Assembly (NCBI RefSeq): GCF_021732705.1
Contig: NZ_JAKFUM010000023.1
Location: forward strand, 1 to 46,789
Source of the DNA: Nevskia sp.
Lineage (GTDB): Bacteria; Pseudomonadota; Gammaproteobacteria; Nevskiales; Nevskiaceae
Length of the DNA stretch: 46,789 nt
Direction: 5' to 3'
This document shows, piece by piece, positions 1 through 8,341 of this stretch (its first letter is position 1; each line of letters begins with the position of its first letter). A program made the position numbers and the translations under genes. Below the pieces are notes generated by a model. It was not told where the DNA came from and did no database searches. It saw nothing but the letters and a program-made list of their open reading frames with translations.

Positions 1-66
1 ATCACTGGAAACGCAGAAGCTTCCAGGGCTCTCTTGGCAGGTGCGGGATTTATTCCCCTATATTGA
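1..66 (+). CDS. possible 3' end of an upstream gene (partial)
   Basis: Frame 1 is open from the window edge to a TGA at 64-66 and encodes 21 residues containing NAEASRALLAGAGF. This weakly resembles the C-terminal N-x-x-S...L...GF stretch of GNAT acetyltransferases, but the spacing is off by one residue. No start is visible and the stretch is too short to prove coding. Such a gene would converge on the lipoprotein gene at 249. An open frame of this length could also arise by chance. Confidence 0.22.
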   Translation: MTGNAEASRALLAGAGFIPLY

Positions 67-111
67 GACTATACGCTTACCTGTGGGACTAAAGTGGGGT
101 TAAGCGGGGTT

Positions 112-137
112 AAAAAAAAAGCCCCGCAAGGCGGGGC
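112..137 (-). terminator. intrinsic terminator after the DUF5666 lipoprotein gene
   Basis: On the minus strand a 7-bp GC stem (GCCCCGC/GCGGGGC, 3-nt loop) is followed by an unbroken run of nine T. It lies about 110 nt beyond the stop of the lipoprotein gene. The plus-strand side has no T run, so it should act on minus-strand transcripts only. Confidence 0.85.
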
Positions 138-248
138 GAACAGGGACAGCGAACCGATGCGCAGCCAGTGGGCCGGTGGTCGGGCCCGACGCCGGCGCCG
201 CCATCGGGCGGGCACCGGCTTCGGGCTGCCGCAGCCGTCCCGGCGCGA

Positions 249-1706
249 TCAGTCCTCGATCTCGAAACGCTGGCCGGTCGCGGCGGTCGCCGAGGTGGCC
301 GTGCCCTTCACTTCCAGCACGAGGTTCAGGCGGCTGGTGCCCCAGAACTGGTCGGCGGTCAGCGCGTTGTCGTTGTCGCCGTAGTAGGTCGCGTTGGCGG
401 CCGGCGTGATGGTCACGCCGTTGATGGTCAGCGAGCGGCTGCCGGCAGTGCCGGTGAACGCGGTGACCGTGCCCTTCACTTCGTACTCGCCGGCGGCCGG
501 CGTGCCGTTCTTCACCTCGATCTTGGTGGCGTAGGTGCGGCTGCCCTGGATGCGGGTGCTGTCGGCCTTGACTTCGACATAGGCGCCGACGGTGACGTCG
601 GCCAGCGTGATCGGGCGCTCGTTGCGCTCGAGGATGGTGTTGGCATCGAGGAAGAAGCCGTTGCCGCCGACATCGAGCGTCAGCAGGTTGGCGTCGACCG
701 CCGTCACCGCGCCCTTCACCTCGCGGTTGGCGTGGCCGTCACCGCCGCGGCGGTGGCCGACTTCGACTTCACGGGCGATCACCAGCGTCGCGTCGGTGGC
801 ATCGACACGGCCTTCGACGTTGACGCGCGCGCCTTCCGCCAGCGTGCCGCGCACGCGGGCATTGGCGTAGTTGACGCGGGTGTTCAGCACCGTGAACGTG
901 GTGGTGGTGGCATCAAAGTTGGTCATCGCGCCTTCCAGCTCGATTTCCGCGCCGCGGTTGCCTTCATTGCGCTTGGTTTCAACGCTGGTGGCGGTCAGAA
1001 CGTTGCCGGCGAGGGTGCCCTGCACTTCCACACGGGTGCCGTTGGCCAGCGTGCCCTGCACCGTCGCGCCGCTGTAGTTCACCGTCAGCGTGCCGATGGT
1101 AAAGGTGCGGGCGGTGGTGTCGAGCCCGGCGATCGCGCCATACAGCTCGGCGTTGCTGTAGCCCGGCTGGCCGGCGCGCACGCGCTGGCGCTCGACGCGG
1201 GTGGCGAGAATGCTGCCGTTGGCCTGACGGGAACCGGACACTTCGACATAGTCGCCGACGGCGAAATCGGACAGGGTCAGCGTCGTGTAGCTGCGGTCGG
1301 CGTTCTCGGCGTACAGGCGGGTCAGCGCGTCGATGGTCACGGTCTGGCCGGCGACGGTGATCGTCGACGCGGTCAGGTCGATTGCGCCGATCGAACTTTC
1401 GACTTCGATGCGGACATCGGTCGACGTGGCGCGGATCGCCGTGGCGCCCGGGCTCGGGGCCGCCGTGCTGGCCACGATCACCGAGCCCGGCTGGACATCG
1501 GCCACCGCGCCGGACTTGCCGTTGACGGTGACGGCACCGGTGATCGACAACGGCGCGTTGCCGACGGTCAGGGCACTCGGCGTGCCACCGACGACGCCGG
1601 TGACGCTGGCGGCGGACAGCGAGGCACCGGGTGAGCCGGCACCGCCGCCGCCGCAGGCGACGACGGCGGAAGAGAGTGAAACAACCAGCAGCTTGCGAAT
1701 GTTCAT
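249..1706 (-). CDS. DUF5666-like multi-repeat lipoprotein
   Basis: 485 residues. The N-terminus is a lipoprotein signal (positive MNIRK, hydrophobic LLVVSLSSAV, lipobox VVAC with Cys18), followed by a Gly/Ser linker. The rest is about six degenerate beta-strand repeats of 55-75 residues, each opening with a G-x-[VIA]-x-x-[VLF] stretch and containing a 'G..V.V.G' strand; this is typical of DUF5666 proteins. It is probably anchored in a membrane facing the periplasm or the surface. The molecular function is unknown. ATG 1706 was chosen because AGGAG lies 8 nt upstream and the signal peptide starts there; the frame stays open upstream to 1880 but without signal-peptide character. It is a single gene with its own terminator. 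Confidence 0.85.
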   Translation of the reverse strand: MNIRKLLVVSLSSAVVACGGGGAGSPGASLSAASVTGVVGGTPSALTVGNAPLSITGAVTVNGKSGAVADVQPGSVIVASTAAPSPGATAIRATSTDVRIEVESSIGAIDLTASTITVAGQTVTIDALTRLYAENADRSYTTLTLSDFAVGDYVEVSGSRQANGSILATRVERQRVRAGQPGYSNAELYGAIAGLDTTARTFTIGTLTVNYSGATVQGTLANGTRVEVQGTLAGNVLTATSVETKRNEGNRGAEIELEGAMTNFDATTTTFTVLNTRVNYANARVRGTLAEGARVNVEGRVDATDATLVIAREVEVGHRRGGDGHANREVKGAVTAVDANLLTLDVGGNGFFLDANTILERNERPITLADVTVGAYVEVKADSTRIQGSRTYATKIEVKNGTPAAGEYEVKGTVTAFTGTAGSRSLTINGVTITPAANATYYGDNDNALTADQFWGTSRLNLVLEVKGTATSATAATGQRFEIED

Positions 1707-1779
1707 CAGGCGACTCCTGTGGGTCGGCGACACCGCTTCGGGGGGCGAGCGGCTTCGCGGGTTGGGCTTGCCTGTCGAA

Positions 1780-1804
1780 AACGATCCGGGGATCGACTTA
1801 TTCC
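1780..1804 (-). promoter_or_regulatory. ECF-sigma-like promoter with palindrome
   Basis: On the minus strand GGAAT (1800-1804) is separated by 16 nt from CGTT (1780-1783), the layout of many ECF-sigma promoters (GGAA-N16/17-CGTT). The spacer overlaps a perfect inverted repeat, CGATCC-GG-GGATCG (1782-1795). It sits 75-100 nt upstream of the lipoprotein start and points at it. Motif match only. Confidence 0.35.
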
Positions 1805-1826
1805 GTCCCTGCCGTCCTCGGCCGAC

Positions 1827-1857
1827 GAACGGTCGTGAACGGTCGTGAGCGGTCGGG
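1827..1857. repeat. 10-bp tandem repeat, three copies
   Basis: Three head-to-tail copies of a 10-bp unit, AACGGTCGTG, AACGGTCGTG and a diverged AGCGGTCGGG. They lie in the 339-nt gap between the lipoprotein gene and the metal efflux operon, upstream of the ECF-like promoter. A 10-bp period puts each copy on the same face of the helix, as in operator iterons. I see no gene in the rest of this gap (1707-2045). Confidence 0.55.
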
Positions 1858-2045
1858 ACCGATCTGTGCCCGGCCATCACCGGGGCGGCAGGACGGACGA
1901 CGGCGGCGTCGCCGACAGGCGGATCGGACGGCGCGCCGGCCCGGCTGCCGCCAGAAGCCAGCCGCCTGCCGCCGCACCGTCATCGATCCGCAGCCATTAC
2001 GCGGTCACGCCGCTTGCCGGGCGCTGTCCGGCGGATGAACGTGCG

Positions 2046-2405
2046 TCAATCCGCTCGGTTCGGCGCAGTGACCGGCTGCAGCGCGAGGCACCAGTGCTGC
2101 GGCATCGCGGTGCCGAGCCGCGCGCGCAGCCGGGCGATCAGCGTCTCGGCGCCGTCGGCGGTGACCGGAATCTGGAACTGCACCCGCGCCCGCCGGCCGC
2201 GCACCTGCTCGCGCCGGCTGCGATACGGCGCGCGGCCGCCGGCGTGATCGATCGCGGACTCGAACCAGCCACCGTCGAGGCCGGCTTCCGCCAGCAGGTC
2301 GCCGAGGCGCTCGGTCTGCTCGGGATCGGCAATCAGCACCAGCAGGCGGTCGGGATTCGTCGTGTCGGGCATCTGCACCTTCGGAAGATCGGCACCGTCG
2401 TTCAT
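2046..2405 (-). CDS. small PII-like (DUF3240-like) protein of the metal efflux operon
   Basis: 119 residues, soluble, no signal peptide. After a short polar N-terminus it runs through DRLLVLIADPEQTERLGDLL into a C-terminal QFQIPVTADGAETLIARL. This beta-alpha-beta pattern fits a ferredoxin-like/PII-like fold; DUF3240 proteins of about 100 residues are often encoded next to CzcA/CusA pumps. The start overlaps the pump stop by ATGA (2402-2405), so it is translationally coupled and the last gene of the operon. A role in sensing or regulating the pump is inference from position. I assigned the family from size, pattern and context, without a profile search. Confidence 0.6.
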   Translation of the reverse strand: MNDGADLPKVQMPDTTNPDRLLVLIADPEQTERLGDLLAEAGLDGGWFESAIDHAGGRAPYRSRREQVRGRRARVQFQIPVTADGAETLIARLRARLGTAMPQHWCLALQPVTAPNRAD

Positions 2406-5400
2406 GCCGTCACCGGGCGGGCAAAGCCATAGCGGCGATACAGGATCGGCAGCAGCACGAGCGTCAGCAGGGTCGAGGTGATCAGCCCGCCGATGACGAC
2501 GATCGCCAGCGGCCGCTGGATTTCCGAACCCGGGCCGGTCGCGAACAGCAGCGGCACCAGACCGAGCGCGGCAATCGCCGCCGTCATCACCACCGGCCGC
2601 AGGCGACGCAGCGCGCCGGCCGTCACCGCGTCGTCGATCGACAGGCCGCCGGCCTTGAGCTGGTTGAAGCAGGTCACCAGCACGATGCCGTTCAGCACCG
2701 CAATGCCGAGCAGCGCGATGAAGCCGACCGACGCCGGCACCGACAGGTATTCGCCCGACAGCGCCAGCGCGAATACGCCGCCGATCATCGCGAACGGAAT
2801 GTTCAGCAGGATGATCAACGCCTGCCGCAGCGAGCCGAAGGTCGACAGCAGCAGCAGGAAGATCAGGCCGACCGCCAGCGGCACGACGATCGACAGCCGC
2901 TGCGCGGCGCGCTGCTGGTTCTCGAACTCGCCGCCCCAGGTCAGCGAATAGCCGGCGTCGAGCGGCACCGCCTGCCCGACCCGCGCCTGCGCCTCGGCGA
3001 CGAAGCCGACCAGATCGCGGCCGCGGACATTGGCGATGACCACGACATTGCGGTTGCCGAGTTCGCGGCTGATCTGCACCGGCCCTTCGACCCGTTCGAG
3101 CTTCGCCACGGCCGACAGCGGCACGTTCCGGCCATCGGGCAGGCCGATCGGCAACTCGTCGAGCAGCGCCGGCGTCACCCGCAGCGCGTCCGGCCCTTTC
3201 AGGCTCAGCGCCAGCCGGCGGCCATCGCGATGGATGGTGCCGACTCTTGCGCCTTCGATCTGCGCCCGCAGCAGGGTTTCGAGCATGTCCACCGACAAGC
3301 CGTAGCGCCCGGCCGCCGCGGCATCGACCGCGACCTGCAGGTACTGCACGCCGGCGTTGGCGGTGTAATAGACGTCTTCGGCGCCGTTCAGCGCGCGCAG
3401 TTCGCTGGCGATCGCCTCGGCCTTGGCGTTCAGCACGCCGAGATCCGGCCCGAACAGGCGGATCGCGACGTCGCCGCGGACGCCGAGGATCATTTCCGAC
3501 ACGCGCATCTGGATCGGCTGCGTGAACGCGTAGGCGACGCCCGGAAAATCGGCCAGCACGGTGCGGATGCGATCGGCCAGCGCTTCCTTGTCCGGGCTCT
3601 GCCACTCGTGGCGCGGCTTGAGCGCGAGAAAGGTATCGGTCTGGTTCAGGCCCATTGGATCGAGGCCGATCTCGTCGGCCCCGGCGCGCGCCACCACGCG
3701 TTCGACCTCCGGCACGCGCGCCAGCAGCGCCTGCTGGAACATGCCGTCGAGCGCCAGCGCGGCATCCAGCCCGACCGAGGGCAGCTTTTCCAGCTGCACG
3801 ATGATGCTGCCCTCGTCCATCGTCGGCAGAAAGGTCTTGCCGATGCGGGTGTAGACGATGCCGGCCGCGACCAGGCCGATCAGCGCCGCCGCCACGACCA
3901 TGCCCGGATGGGCGATCGCGCGCTTCAGCGCCGGCTCGTACAGCGCGGTGAGCTTGCGCACGAGCCACGGCTCGTCGTGATCGCCGTCGTGCAGCAGCCT
4001 CGCCGCGAGCACCGGAATCACCGTCAGCGACAGCACCAGCGATGAGGCCAGCGCGAAGACGATGGTCAGCGCCACCGGCGCGAACAGTTTTCCTTCCAGC
4101 CCGCTCAGGGTCAGCAGCGGCAGGAACACCAGAATGATGATGACGATGCCGACGATGATCGGGCCCGCCACCTCGCGTACTGCCCGCGCGATCCGGTAGT
4201 CGCGCGGCTGGCCGAGCGCCGGCTGCGCGAGGCGCGCGACGATGTTCTCGACCACGACCACCGCGGCGTCGACGAGCATGCCGATGGCGATCGCCAGACC
4301 GCCGAGGCTCATCAGATTGGCCGTCAGGCCGAACGCCCGCATCAGCAGGAAAGTGCTGAGCGCCGACAGCGGCAGGATCAGCGCCACGGCAATCGCGGCG
4401 CGCAGGTTGCCGAGGAAGGCGATCAGCAGCACCAGCACGAGGACCACGGCTTCGAGCAGCGACTTCGAGACGGTCTGCACGGCGCGGTCGACCAGATCGC
4501 CGCGGTCGTAGAAGGTTTCGAGGCGCACACCGGGCGGCAGGGTCGGCGCCAGGGCCGCCAGCTTGTCCTTGACGCCGGAGACGACTTCCCGCGCGTTGGC
4601 GCCGCGCAGGCCGAGCACCAGGCCTTCGACCGTCTCGCCGCCGCCGTCACGCGTCACGCCGCCGTAACGGGTGACCGCGCCCATGCGCACGTCGGCGATG
4701 TCGCCGACACGAACGACGCCGCCGGCATCGCCGCGGACGACGGTCGCACGGATATCGTCGAGCGAACGCAGGCTGCCTTCGGTGCGCACCAGCAGCGTTT
4801 CCTCGCCTTCGCCGAGTCGGCCGGCGCCGTCGTTGCGGTTGTTCGCCTCCAGCGCAGTCTGCAGCTGCGAGAACGCGATGCCGCGCGCCGCCATGCGCTC
4901 CGGCAGCGGCACCACTTCGTAGCTTTCGACGCTGCCGCCGAGCGCATTGACGTCGGCGACGCCGGGCACCGAGCGCAGCGCCGGGCGGATCACCCAGTCG
5001 AGCAGGCTGCGGCGATCGGTCAGCGACAGCGTGTCGCTCTCGAGGGTGAACATGAACATCTCGCCGAGCGGCGTGGTCAGCGGCGCCACGCCGCCGGTCA
5101 CGCCGTCCGGCAGCTCGGCCATGACGCCGCCGAGGCGTTCGGCGACCTGATTGCGCGCCCAGTAGATGTCCGTGCCTTCGCGGAAATCGACCGTGATGTC
5201 GGCCAGCCCGTACTTCGACACCGACCTGAGCATCGCCTGCTTCGGCAGGCCGAGCATCTCGACCTCGATCGGCGCGGTGATCCGCGACTCGATCTCTTCC
5301 GGGGTCATGCCCGGCGCCTTCAGGATGATCTTGACCTGCGGGCTCGACACATCCGGAAAGGCGTCGACCGGCAGGCCAAGCCAGGCATAGACACCGGCCG

Positions 5401-5476
5401 CGGCCAATGCCAGCGCCAGCAGGACGACGGCGAGCGGCCGGGTCAGCGCGGCATCGATCAGACGCGCCGCCGTCAT
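2402..5476 (-). CDS. heavy-metal efflux RND pump (CusA/CzcA family)
   Basis: 1024 residues, the usual length of HME-RND pumps. Inner-membrane proton/metal antiporter that forms a tripartite complex with the two genes upstream. Visible features: TM1 in residues 14-34, FPD (40-42), large periplasmic loops, and TM4 AIAIGMLVDAAVVVVEN with Asp403 and Glu410, followed by the remaining C-terminal TMs. By eye the CusA methionine triad is replaced (Gln, Gln, Glu), and the residue matching CzcA Asp402 is Ala397, so the metal cannot be named. ATG 5476 overlaps the adaptor stop (ATGA, 5473-5476). The frame remains open upstream only as the antiparallel image of the adaptor gene. Confidence 0.95.
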   Translation of the reverse strand: MTAARLIDAALTRPLAVVLLALALAAAGVYAWLGLPVDAFPDVSSPQVKIILKAPGMTPEEIESRITAPIEVEMLGLPKQAMLRSVSKYGLADITVDFREGTDIYWARNQVAERLGGVMAELPDGVTGGVAPLTTPLGEMFMFTLESDTLSLTDRRSLLDWVIRPALRSVPGVADVNALGGSVESYEVVPLPERMAARGIAFSQLQTALEANNRNDGAGRLGEGEETLLVRTEGSLRSLDDIRATVVRGDAGGVVRVGDIADVRMGAVTRYGGVTRDGGGETVEGLVLGLRGANAREVVSGVKDKLAALAPTLPPGVRLETFYDRGDLVDRAVQTVSKSLLEAVVLVLVLLIAFLGNLRAAIAVALILPLSALSTFLLMRAFGLTANLMSLGGLAIAIGMLVDAAVVVVENIVARLAQPALGQPRDYRIARAVREVAGPIIVGIVIIILVFLPLLTLSGLEGKLFAPVALTIVFALASSLVLSLTVIPVLAARLLHDGDHDEPWLVRKLTALYEPALKRAIAHPGMVVAAALIGLVAAGIVYTRIGKTFLPTMDEGSIIVQLEKLPSVGLDAALALDGMFQQALLARVPEVERVVARAGADEIGLDPMGLNQTDTFLALKPRHEWQSPDKEALADRIRTVLADFPGVAYAFTQPIQMRVSEMILGVRGDVAIRLFGPDLGVLNAKAEAIASELRALNGAEDVYYTANAGVQYLQVAVDAAAAGRYGLSVDMLETLLRAQIEGARVGTIHRDGRRLALSLKGPDALRVTPALLDELPIGLPDGRNVPLSAVAKLERVEGPVQISRELGNRNVVVIANVRGRDLVGFVAEAQARVGQAVPLDAGYSLTWGGEFENQQRAAQRLSIVVPLAVGLIFLLLLSTFGSLRQALIILLNIPFAMIGGVFALALSGEYLSVPASVGFIALLGIAVLNGIVLVTCFNQLKAGGLSIDDAVTAGALRRLRPVVMTAAIAALGLVPLLFATGPGSEIQRPLAIVVIGGLITSTLLTLVLLPILYRRYGFARPVTA

Positions 5477-6636
5477 TCGCCACCGCCGTGGCCGGACCAC
5501 GCGCCCTTGATCGCGATGATGCCGGTGACGGCCACGCGATCGGCCGCGGTCAGCGCGCCTTCGACGATGGTCCGCGGGCCGCTGCGCCCGGCCACCGTCA
5601 CCGGCACCGCGCGGAAGCCGGTGGCGCTGCGGACGAAGACATGGCTGGCCCGGCTCGACCGCACCACCGCGGCATCCGGCACCGACCAGCCCGCCAGACC
5701 GCCGGCCTTTAGGAGCACCTCGACGAACTGGCCCGGCCGCAGCGCGTCGGCACCGGTCTCGATGGCGGCGCGAACCTGCACGCTCTGGGTGCCGGCACCG
5801 GCATCGCGGCCGACGCTGAGCACGCGCACCGTCGCCGCCGGCGCATCGCGCAGGCCGAGCCGGTCGCCGGCCTTCATCCGGTTCGCCGCTTCCACCGGCA
5901 CCTGCACGTCCAGCCACAGGTGATCGAGTCTGGCGATGCGGAACAGCAGCGCGCCGGCTTCCACCCGCTCGCCGACAGCGGCCGCCTGCATCAGCACCAC
6001 GCCGTCCTGCGGCGCGCGCAGGGTCATGCTCGAGGCCATCGCGGCGTCGCCGCCGCGGGCGAGATCGCGCTCGGACACGCCGGCCAGCCGCAGCCGCTGC
6101 CGGCTTTCGGCGAGCTGCGCGGCCGCCACCTCGTGCCGGCTGCGGCTTTCCTGCAGACGCCGGGCGGCGATGATGCCGTCGGTGTGCAGTTCGGCATCGC
6201 GGTCCAGATCAGCCTTCGCCAGCCGTTCGGCCGCCCGCATCTGGGCGTAGGTCGACTTCAGCCCGCTCAGGTCGGCGCTGAACAGGGTCGCCAGCGGCTG
6301 GCCGGCGCGCACGCTGTCGCCGGCATTGACCCGCACGGTTTCGACCGTCGCCGCCAGCGGCGAGATCACGGCGCGCTCGGCGGTCGGCGGCACCAGCACC
6401 CGCGCTGGAAAGCGCATCGAGCCGGCTTCGGCAGCCGAGGTCGGCGATTCGAAGGTGACGCCGATCGCGGTGATCTGGGCGTCGGTGAACGGAATCTCGG
6501 CCGTGGCCGCTGCGTCCGCAGCCGGTGCGGCGCGTGAGATGCCGGCCGTGATCGCCAGTGCAACGGCGCCGGCCAGCACCCGCAGCGGCTGGCTCAGCAT
6601 GACGGCGCGGCGCGCCTGCGTGGTGGGGCGGTTCAC
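5473..6636 (-). CDS. RND efflux periplasmic adaptor (membrane fusion protein, CusB/CzcB type)
   Basis: 387 residues. Signal sequence at about 14-37, then a HlyD-like layout: lipoyl half-motif (VNAGDSVRAGQPLATL), an alpha-helical hairpin rich in Ala/Arg/Glu, the second half-motif (APQDGVVLMQAAAVGERV), a beta-barrel, and a membrane-proximal domain with VPDAAVVRS. It links the inner-membrane pump to the outer-membrane channel. The GTG start at 6636 has AGGAG 7 nt upstream and overlaps the preceding stop as GTGA. An ATG at 6600 is the alternative but has a poorer ribosome site. The C-terminus is short (HGGGE), without a CusF-like domain. Confidence 0.93.
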   Translation of the reverse strand: MNRPTTQARRAVMLSQPLRVLAGAVALAITAGISRAAPAADAAATAEIPFTDAQITAIGVTFESPTSAAEAGSMRFPARVLVPPTAERAVISPLAATVETVRVNAGDSVRAGQPLATLFSADLSGLKSTYAQMRAAERLAKADLDRDAELHTDGIIAARRLQESRSRHEVAAAQLAESRQRLRLAGVSERDLARGGDAAMASSMTLRAPQDGVVLMQAAAVGERVEAGALLFRIARLDHLWLDVQVPVEAANRMKAGDRLGLRDAPAATVRVLSVGRDAGAGTQSVQVRAAIETGADALRPGQFVEVLLKAGGLAGWSVPDAAVVRSSRASHVFVRSATGFRAVPVTVAGRSGPRTIVEGALTAADRVAVTGIIAIKGAWSGHGGGE

Positions 6637-8060
6637 GGGGTGGCTCCTGAATTCGTGTCGGCGACGGGGCTTGCGGGGCTTTCGGCGCCCGCGGCCGCTG
6701 CCGGCAACTGCCCCTGGATCTGGTTGAACCGGGCGATCGCCAGCCCGTACTGCAATTCGGCCGTCGCCGCCTCGGCCAGCGCGCCGCGCGCGCGGATCTC
6801 GATCAGCAGGCGCTCGGCGAGGCCGATCTCGCCGACACCAAACGCCTTGGCGGCGTTGGCCAGCTCGCGTCGCGCCAGTTCCGCCCGCTCCCGCGATCGC
6901 GTCCGCGACCGCCCGGCGGCTTCGTACTCGTGTTCCGCTTCGTGCTGCTGGTAGACGTAGCGACGACGCGCCAGCGCGAGCTCGCTTTCCGCCTGCGCGG
7001 CCTGCACCGCAGCCTGCGCTTCCGGGCCGCGTGCCGATGCCGACAGCCCGAGCGGAATGCTGACGCCGACGCCAAGGCTGACGATGTCGCGGCCGTCGCC
7101 GCCGATTTCGTTGCGGGCGCCGACGGTCAGCCGCGGATTGCCGCCCCGGCTGCGACGCGCGAGATCGGCCTCGGCCCGCGCCCGCTGCACCTGCGCTTCG
7201 GACATCGCCAGATGCGGATTCGGCGCGTCGTTGGCACGCGCGCCGGCCACGGCTTCGGTCAGCGCCGCCGGCAGGCGATCAAGCCCAGTCAGCAGCCGGT
7301 ACGACAGCTCGGCGTGAACCCGCACGATCTGCGCGTCCTGCAGGTGGGACTCGCGCTCCAGCCGGTAATCGCGCGCTGACAGGGCATCGGCCGGCGCCTG
7401 ATCGCCGACGGCGATGCGCTTGTCGACCACTGCTTCGAGCGCCCGCGCGGCCGCCAGGGCCTGCTCGGCTTCGGCCACGCGAACCCGGGCCAGCGCGACC
7501 GCCCAGGCCGTTTCGCGCACGTCGCCGGCCACCCGCAGGCGGCGCATCTGCGCTTCGGCCTCGCTCTGCTGGCGACCGCCCTCGGCGACGGCGGCGGCGG
7601 CATCGCGCTGGCCGAGCCGCCAGATCGGCAGATCGAGCCCGCCTTCGCTTTCGCGTATGCCGCGGCGATCGACCGGCGCGCTGTCCTGCCAGCGCAGGCC
7701 GATCACGGCATCACCGGCAAGCCAGCTGCCGGCACGCGATCCCAGCTGCCGCGCTTCGGCGGCGCGTGCGTCGCCGACGACCCGCCCCGGATCGCGCGCC
7801 AGCGCCATTGCCAGCACCTCGGCCAACCCGAGTTCGGCATCGAGCAGCAGCGGCTGCGACTCGACGGCTTCCGGCGGCGGTTCGGCGGCGGTGACCGCCA
7901 GCGCGGGGCCGGCCAGCAACACCGACAGCGTCGCCAGCAACCCGACCGCCGCGCGGTACATGCGGCTGCCGAGGGCCGGCCGCGGGTGGCGACCGCCGCG
8001 CGGCGTCTGGCCGGACGCCGGTGCAATGGCTGCCGGGCAGCCGGTATTCATGAATGACAC
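6633..8060 (-). CDS. TolC-family outer membrane efflux protein
   Basis: 475 residues from the GTG at 8060. The hydrophobic export signal (YRAAVGLLATLSVLLAGPALA) begins only at residue 35, so ATG 7961 is a serious alternative. I kept 8060 because AAGGA lies 10 nt upstream and the intervening codons have the G/C-rich third positions of the gene. The body shows the two-fold OEP repeat: long Ala/Arg/Glu helices and beta-strand segments near LTVGARNEIGGDG and IVSLGVGVSIPLG. It provides the outer-membrane channel of the metal efflux complex and is the first gene of the operon. Confidence 0.9.
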   Translation of the reverse strand: MSFMNTGCPAAIAPASGQTPRGGRHPRPALGSRMYRAAVGLLATLSVLLAGPALAVTAAEPPPEAVESQPLLLDAELGLAEVLAMALARDPGRVVGDARAAEARQLGSRAGSWLAGDAVIGLRWQDSAPVDRRGIRESEGGLDLPIWRLGQRDAAAAVAEGGRQQSEAEAQMRRLRVAGDVRETAWAVALARVRVAEAEQALAAARALEAVVDKRIAVGDQAPADALSARDYRLERESHLQDAQIVRVHAELSYRLLTGLDRLPAALTEAVAGARANDAPNPHLAMSEAQVQRARAEADLARRSRGGNPRLTVGARNEIGGDGRDIVSLGVGVSIPLGLSASARGPEAQAAVQAAQAESELALARRRYVYQQHEAEHEYEAAGRSRTRSRERAELARRELANAAKAFGVGEIGLAERLLIEIRARGALAEAATAELQYGLAIARFNQIQGQLPAAAAGAESPASPVADTNSGATP

Positions 8061-8186
8061 GACGGCGGAATCCTTCCAGATGAAACGACATGGACGGCCG
8101 GCAGCGGCGAAAGCCGCTTCGCGCAGCGCCCCGCATCCTTGAACGTCAAGCTATCGAGCGGGGCATTTCCCCCACGTGTAGGCTTC

Positions 8187-8202
8187 ATTAACAACAGTTA
8201 AT
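8187..8202. promoter_or_regulatory. candidate response-regulator operator
   Basis: Perfect inverted repeat ATTAAC-AACA-GTTAAT, AT-rich within a GC-rich sequence, in the 281-nt divergent region (8061-8341) between the efflux operon and its neighbouring two-component genes. Its position suits control of both directions by the OmpR-type regulator. No experimentally known box is matched exactly. Nothing else gene-like is visible in the gap. Confidence 0.45.
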
Positions 8203-8341
8203 GTTTCGGAAATATCGCAGTCAGACTTTAATCCCCAGAATTCCAACCATTCGTCGACCTTCTGCATCGCGCAGTGATATCGATTACAAGCATTTAGCCC
8301 GTGATCGGGCCCCTGTCACACCTCAAGTTGGAGACTGCGCC

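Noticed and set aside
168-1634. 488-codon plus-strand frame opposite the DUF5666 lipoprotein
   Set aside because: The minus-strand product has a lipobox, ribosome site and repeats; the plus-strand product is low-complexity Arg/Gly/Ala.
2031-2054. GCGGAT...ATCCGC inverted repeat around the stop of the PII-like gene
   Set aside because: Only 6 bp with a 12-nt loop and no T run; too weak to call a terminator for the efflux operon.
2046-3968. Single 640-codon minus-strand frame joining the PII-like gene to an upstream stretch
   Set aside because: The upstream part is an out-of-frame reading of the RND pump; only the last 119 codons, from ATG 2405, are a separate gene.
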